From contig JANQBS010000005.1 in NCBI GenBank assembly GCA_033085395.1, positions 310,001 through 374,000 on the forward strand: DNA of 64,000 bases, given 5' to 3'. A program made the translations under genes and the position numbers. This document shows positions 58,337-64,000 of this stretch, piece after piece. The notes under the pieces were generated by a model that ran no database searches, was not told where the DNA came from, and saw only the letters and a list, made by a program, of their open reading frames with translations. Position 1 is the first letter of the stretch. Each line of letters opens with the position of its first letter. The DNA is from Xanthoparmelia taractica (lineage: Eukaryota; Ascomycota; Lecanoromycetes; Lecanorales; Parmeliaceae).

Positions 58337-58657
58337 CGTCGTGAGCTATGACGGTTGAATGATGTTACCTTTGCAAACAGGGCCAGATCCAGCTTGATGC
58401 GAACAAGTTCCCTGTCTGTTTTCAAAACATCGGTATTTGTTGGTGACTCTGATGCGCGACTTGCTGAACTGTTTACATAGCAACCGGCTAAACCCGTGTT
58501 TAGCGCGACCTCTTTACGCGCCTTCGCGTCGCAGGATAATTGACGGAGCGTTTCAGTACATAGGTTCTTTATTCCGGCGCAGGAGCCAAAGTAGAGGTGC
58601 AAGTCTGATTCTGCGTGGAAGTGCCATAGCGAGACCTTCTGAGGCTGTGGCAATACT
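58337..58657. other. Short gap between DAD2 and the basic protein gene
   Basis: Contains the promoter of the downstream minus-strand gene. A minus-strand frame crossing this gap (58324-58785) is an out-of-frame reading of DAD2 exon 3 plus spacer, not a gene. Confidence 0.5.
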
Positions 58658-59210
58658 TCATCCTTCGCTACTTTTTCCTGTGCCATTCTGAGACTGCAAT
58701 ACCTCCGATGGGGACTCAATCGGTATGCGGACCAGAGTCTGAGGCAATGGTGTATCAGATATCTCGCCAGACTTCTCTTCATCATCTCCTGAACTGGGCT
58801 TCGCCATTTTCACTGGCCGTAAATTAGTATTGTAGGAGTCAATGTGTCATCTTATGGCTGCCGTACTTGATGCCATGTTGATTGCTCGGAGAACATTGTG
58901 CCAGTTGGATAGAACCGCTGCCACCGCTGTTGGGAACCTTTGTCAGTCTATGGCAAGCATTATCATCGACCCAGCGAGCCCAACCTTCTGTGCCCTCCGA
59001 CAATGTAGATAGCTTTTCCTCTAGCGCCTGCATCTGAGCTGCAAGTCCACCACTCAGATCCCGCAACTGTTTTAGATTTTCCAACTCCGCTTTCTTCTCA
59101 TTGATCCTTGCCACCAGCATCCGAGACTGTCCCGTTGATGCAGAGTCGTGAGGGCCCATAGATGGATGTCGTAGGCCGGGTTTTGGCTGTGAGGGACGCT
59201 GATAAGACAT
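58658..59210 (-). CDS. DAD2: DASH complex subunit Dad2
   Basis: Subunit of the fungal DASH/Dam1 ring that couples kinetochores to microtubule ends. Three exons (59210-58985, 58926-58867, 58812-58658) with introns of 58 and 54 nt give 146 residues. Core motifs: RMLVARINEKKAELENLKQL, RDLSGGLAAQMQALEEKLST, LSEGTEAVAAVLSNWHNVLR, AINMASMKMAKPS. The C terminus has the usual PLPQTLVRIPIE motif followed by a short tail. Reading without the introns gives a longer false frame, so splicing is essential for the family match. Divergent to SGO1. Confidence 0.9.
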
Positions 59211-59518
59211 GGCTCAGATTGGCTATGTTTTGACAGCAGGCGTTTCAGGGTGATCGTGTTAGGCGTATGCAATTCAATACATCGCAATGCCAGTTGTAAT
59301 GGTTGTGCTGTTGTGCTGCCTGACTGAATACCCATTTCCCACGCGACAGGGCGGAATGGAGCCGCTAGCGCCGGAGAGGAATCTTAGCCTCCGGCATTGT
59401 TACATGTTTTCTGGTTCTGAGGTCAACGTCTAATGACCCGACATATACTTTATTCCGAAGACATTTATCAAGGTCTGACGATTGCTAGAGCAGAAACACC
59501 CTCTTGATCTCCCAATAC
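59211..59518. promoter_or_regulatory. Divergent promoter region DAD2 / SGO1
   Basis: A 308-bp spacer shared by two chromosome-segregation genes transcribed in opposite directions; co-regulation is plausible but no specific motif was identified. Confidence 0.4.
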
Positions 59519-61960
59519 ATGGCTCGATTGAATGAGCCTGCACAACCTTCAGTCGAGTCCATAGATGCATGTAGGTTACACCATCCACAACCCCTTCATA
59601 CGCTGACAATGGACAGTAAAACGTCGTTTCGTCCGCCAAAACAGAGAGATTGCAAGGTCCGCTATATTCCATGCTGGCCGTTGCCGGTTCTGATCAATGA
59701 AGGGCCAATTCCACACAATCGATCCGCATACGAAATCTCGAAAGCGAAGTCTCTAGACTCTTGTCTGAAAATGTTTCTCTACGAGAGCAGATAATTAAGC
59801 TACATTATGAAGCCGAAAAGGTTACAGAACGGGTGGTACTTGAGGGTGTTGAGGTTGTGAAGGGAAAACTGGAGGCGAAATTGTTGGAGTTAGGAGGGTT
59901 AGTGCAAGAGCTGGAGAACGTCCAGAAGAATGTCGACAGTCAACGTAAACAAAGGAGGAGGTCGATAGGGCGGAGCTCGCCAAAAAGGTCTCCGGATCAA
60001 AGGAATTGGAAGAACGCTCTCACACTTTCCGAGGTTACGGGAGGTGCAAACGGTCGCCTACCGCCCATCGTCGAGGATAAGTACTTCCCAAGACGGACAA
60101 TGGAGTATGTACTCGTGCGCATCCGGTGGCTCAATGCTTACTCTCATCTAGTGCTGAAGAACTACTCGGTATCTTCGCGGACCCTACCAATACCACCGAT
60201 TCACCAGACCTTGGGCCGCCGCCTGTTGCGCATTTCGACGAAGGGGATCCGATCAAGTTTGATCCCACGCAAGAGCTGTCTCCCCGCGAAGGGTTAGCTG
60301 AAAGCACCGAAGAAGCGCAGCCAAAGCTTTCGGCCAATCTGGAGACTCGAAAGAAGCGACGGGAGAGCTCTCATCGAAGAGACGTAGGCATGAAGAATAC
60401 CAACGTGGATCTGGATAGATACACAACGTCCACGGCTGCAGCCATGCCAGCGAGTCAGCCGCTAAAATCCGGCGCAAAGCGAAAGCTCAATGCCCGCGAT
60501 GACGACAACCAGCCTACCACAGTAAATGAGCCGCGAGAACAGAATCTCCATGTCAATTCAGAACCACGGATGAGCGAGAATAGTCTCACACAACCAATTC
60601 TTAGCGGAGCAATCAAAGCAGCTGGGCAGAAAGCCCCTGAAAATGCAGTGCCAAGCAATTCCGGCAAAGATGGCAAAGAGAAGGCATCTGGAGTATCTGC
60701 AACGGTCACGACAACTGGTCGGAAGGCTCTGGGGCCAAGTAAGTGCTGTAGACGATCACACACTAGGCAGATACTAACGATGCTGCAGAAAGCGTAAACA
60801 CCGACCCAATGAACTCACCGGCCAAAGTAGGCCACTCCAGCAAGGACAAGGTCGCAGAAGCCAAAGATGATCTGGCGAAGAGTGCTCGAGAACGAAATCG
60901 ACAGAAAGACAAAACGCGACCCAAGTATCCAGGTATGGCCAGAGCAAAAGATGGGGCCATCAAAGACGTGGAAGTCAGAAAGCCTATCGAGGCTCCTCCG
61001 GAGACGCCAGCGCCTCCACCACCCGAACTCTTCTCGCCTGGACCCTCCGAACCATCAGCTGCACGAGCCGAATCACGAGATACGCCCCCACCGCCCGACC
61101 TTGGACCAGACACAGGTACAGGATCGTTTGGTCGAGCTTCACGGCGTCCTAAAGGTAATGTCAATTACGCCCAGCCAAATCTCCGCGACAAGATGCGTCG
61201 ACCAACAAAAGAGCTGGTCGACGCTGTTGGTGCGGAGGAGCGAGCACGGATCGCAAAAGCGGAAGGTGATGTTCCAAAGACGGTTTTCATTAAGCAAGAA
61301 GAGAATGCAGATGCAATACCCATGTGGAAGACAAATGCTCCCAGAAACGACGAGAGAACGAGACCAGAGCCCACAAGTCCTCTTGGCAACAAGATTGGAG
61401 CGGCAGAGTTACCGGCCAGTGTCATGACTGAACGGCGAAGGCGAACATTTGTGCCCGCACACAATGATGACGCAATCGATGCCATGAAGCCAGCATCTGG
61501 TGCCGCGTCCGCAATTGCAGCACTTACGGCCGGAACACAAAGATTGAAAAGACGGGAGGAAGAAGAGTCCAGTATGGTTGTGGAAGAGGAAGAGCAAACA
61601 AGAGAGCCGATGGATAGGACGAGCATCTACGACTTTACAGGCAGCTCTCCTGTTGAACCAAGCGGGAAAACCGTTGGTGATGCAGGTCAAGAAGCGCTCG
61701 CTAAGACGATTCGAGCTTCACGCAGACATTCCAGCGTGCCTGCCTCCACAGAGCCAGGTAAAGGGTCTCTCGTGATATCCAGACGAGGTGAACGACGAAG
61801 GGAGACACTGGTCACGAAGGAAAGCGAAGACAGTGGAGAGAAAGCAGAAGGACAGGTCTCAAGGACGAAAAGCAGGCCGAACCTGGGTGCTGGAAGTGAT
61901 GAGGCTGCAGGAAGCAGAGGGGAAAGAGCGGCGAGTAGGCGAAGGAGTATGATGATTTGA
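59519..61960 (+). CDS. SGO1: Shugoshin
   Basis: Protects centromeric cohesin and recruits PP2A. Five exons (59519-59570, 59617-59656, 59703-60104, 60152-60738, 60789-61960) give 750 residues; intron 4 has a perfect TACTAAC branch point. N-terminal coiled coil: MARLNEPAQPSVESIDA, LKRRFVRQNREIA, IRIRNLESEVSRLLSENVSL and REQIIKLHYEAEKV. Conserved fungal segments KRSPDQRNWKNALTLSEVTG and LPPIVEDKYFPRRTM follow, then a long disordered middle (TGRKALGPKSVNTDPMNSP). The basic C-terminal SGO motif that binds phosphorylated H2A is at GRASRRPKGNVNYAQPNLRD and KMRRPTKELVDAV. The first two exons are short and easily missed by open-frame reading. Confidence 0.92.
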
Positions 61961-62650
61961 TGATTGAAGTGATGATTCCTTTTTGTTCCTGCAGCAAGGC
62001 ATGGATGGATGGAATTGGGGCCAACGAGTTCCTCTGTTTTTAGCGCTTGGATATTGCGAGCTGCTGCTGTCGTACAGTAACGAAATGTGGTCCATTACCT
62101 AAGAAGAATCCGGAGCTCATGTCCGGCGACTCCACACTTTTTTCGACATGGAATGTATCGCATTCTGCAAGGACGGTTTTCTCATTCTCACCGCCATGTG
62201 GCCACTCTTTTTTTTCACGCCAATGTCTCCGGGAAACGCTGGTGCATTTTCTGGGTCATACACCGGAGCAAAGTCCTTCTCGTCATCCGGCCTCCCCCCC
62301 CCCCCCTTTAAAAAACACAAAAAACTTTCTGTCGTCACCAGGTGCCTGCTAGTAGTGATGCTCATCTGATTCTTCCAGCCGCTGGCGCAAAGATCATCTG
62401 GTTCTTTTCCACAGCTTTGGTTTGTTAATCACGCAAGCAGGCAGGGGTAGGTGAGGTAAGGGTAAGGTTAGTAAGGTAAGAAAAGGTAGTCGCCTCGCTC
62501 AGGGGAAGCGAAACGATCGCCATTCGCGAATCTCCGGGAAGTCCTGGGGGCGCAAGATACCAACGCAAGGTTGCGCAACGCAAGATTCGCTTAATTATAC
62601 CTCGGTACCCAAATTTGTATGGGAACCGCACCAAAATAAGGGTAGCTGGG
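61961..62650. other. Intergenic with a C13 homopolymer
   Basis: Transition from SGO1 to the AT-rich tract. Contains a run of 13 C at 62294-62306 and purine-rich AGGTAAGG-type repeats near 62.45-62.49 kb. No gene. Confidence 0.5.
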
Positions 62651-64000
62651 TAGGATATCTACACTATGCTGTCGCAATCACTTCATAAGGCCTATATATG
62701 AAAACTTCTGAATGTATAACGTAATAAGTAGTTACTATATGCTTATTGCTCGCTCTTAGGGGAATCCTTTATTAAATAAACTCTAAGATCTCTTATTAAA
62801 TAGATCTAAAGATCTTTTATTAAGTAGGCCTAGAGATTCTTTATCGAGTAGATCGTATTTAGAATACGCTATTACTAAGACTTTCTCTTATTTATATTTT
62901 TATTAGATATTATATTCTATTTAGACTTCTTCTTAATTAATTATATAATAGGCTAAAATATAGCATTTAACGTAGACTCTCGAGATCTCTTCTAATATAA
63001 TACTAGCTCTTATATCTTCTTTTTCGTAATCTAACGATCTTTAAAGAACTTTATAAATATTAGCGAAGCGAAGAAAAAAGGCGAAGTCGTAAGAGTACTA
63101 TTCTTATTTTTCTTAGATTAATTATAAGGCTTTTAAGACTTTAGAATTAATTAAGTAATCGAAGAAGTTAATTAAATAATTAAAAAAGATAGAAAAGATC
63201 GAGAAGAGAGGCGAAAAGTAAATAAGGGGAATATCTAATAAATAGGCTTTAAGATCTATTTCTTTTATTTCTTCTACTATCGAGTTTTCTTTTTAGAAAT
63301 CTTTACGATAATTAATTTACGCGTATTAATTTTATTATACTTTTTCTTCTTTTATAGAGTTAATTAACTCGTTTACTTAGTAAAAGATAAAGTCGAGAAC
63401 TCGATCGAGATACTTTAAAGATTTTTCTAAATTACTATATAACTACTAACGACGTTAATCTAGAAAGTAATTAATTAATTAATTAATTAATCGATCTATT
63501 ATCAAGATAGCTTGCTATAAAGATTATTAAGCTCTATAATAATCTTTAGATATCTATTTTTAATCTTATCTCGAAAGATTGATAAATCTATATTAAATAA
63601 ATTAAGAGTCTTATTAAAATAACGTGATATAAAGCTTTTAAAAGCTAAAATATCGTCTATTTATTAACGAGAATAAAATAATAATTGAGGAATAGAGAAT
63701 TCTTTATCGTATGCTTAAAAGAGAAGATATCTATAAAAGAGTAGATATCTAATAAGAATCTCGCAATTATAAGACTTAATAAATAATTTTTAAGTAAATA
63801 TTTAAGTCTTCTTCTTCTTAATAAGCTTCTTTATAGCTATTTACTTAGAATTAATCTTTTTAAGAATAAATATAATAATCTTCTTAATAACGATATAAAA
63901 GATTATAAAATTAACGGCTTTAGATCGCTTAGTGCGCGATTTAATAATCTTTAGTCGAAGATTCTTATATTAGAGTCTTAATTCCATCTATATAATCTTA
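62651..64000. repeat. AT-rich, probably RIP-mutated repeat
   Basis: Composition changes sharply to AT-rich with abundant TA dinucleotides and no open frames, continuing to the window edge. This matches the look of the transposon relic at 20.4-22.4 kb and of RIP-derived AT-rich blocks in ascomycetes. I could not recognise the parent element. Confidence 0.65.
62761..62857. repeat. Degenerate tandem repeat, period about 24 nt, four units
   Basis: Four imperfect copies around the pattern AGATCTTTTATTAAGTAG with spacing of about 24-25 nt, at the inner edge of the AT-rich block. Could be part of a repeat terminus or a decayed minisatellite. Confidence 0.6.

Noticed and set aside
58324..58785. 153-codon minus-strand open frame
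   Set aside because: Crosses an intron and exon of DAD2 in the wrong frame and then spacer; the spliced DAD2 model explains the sequence.

Overview
The window is filamentous ascomycete DNA (Pezizomycotina; the gene set and style would fit Leotiomycetes, but that is inference). Evidence: many introns of 46-110 nt with GT-AG (a few GC-AG) borders and CTAAC/CTGAC-type branch points, a fungus-specific gene set (PHO81/NUC-2, DASH subunit, Zn2Cys6-type regulator, PKS-NRPS pieces), and AT-rich tracts that look mutated by repeat-induced point mutation (RIP).

The window falls into two halves. Left half (about 0.6-31.9 kb) is an accessory, decaying region. In order it holds a phenylalanine/histidine ammonia-lyase gene with one in-frame stop, a frameshifted aminoglycoside-phosphotransferase-like gene, an intact secreted small protein, a broken MFS transporter, a second frameshifted ammonia-lyase, an intact COA1 gene, a fungal transcription factor whose zinc cluster keeps only three of six cysteines, a RIP-degraded piggyBac-like transposon, and then the relic of a PKS-NRPS biosynthetic cluster. 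In that relic a trans-enoyl reductase runs into a ketosynthase, and an acyltransferase runs in frame into a PCP plus reductase domain, next to the N-terminal part of a lipocalin-like Diels-Alderase. A broken DsbA/FrnE-like gene and a broken protein kinase follow.

Right half (about 32.1-62.0 kb) is conserved housekeeping sequence: mitochondrial ribosomal protein uL3m, a mucin-like single-pass membrane protein, the phosphate regulator PHO81/NUC-2, a secreted DPBB/expansin-like protein, exportin CRM1, the Pol I factor RRN6 (with one apparent frameshift), and a run of chromosome-segregation genes (SPC25, DAD2, SGO1) interspersed with a CHY-RING ubiquitin ligase and a basic coiled-coil protein. 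The window ends in another AT-rich, probably RIP-mutated tract from about 62.65 kb. The 5' end cuts a small membrane-protein gene.

The most notable content is the collapsed megasynthase cluster (about 18.3-27.8 kb: regulator, PKS-NRPS, trans-ER, Diels-Alderase). Two separate internal deletions created chimeric reading frames that remain largely open. The second is the pair of ammonia-lyase paralogs flanking a transporter, all three of them disabled. No tRNA, rRNA or CRISPR array was recognised.
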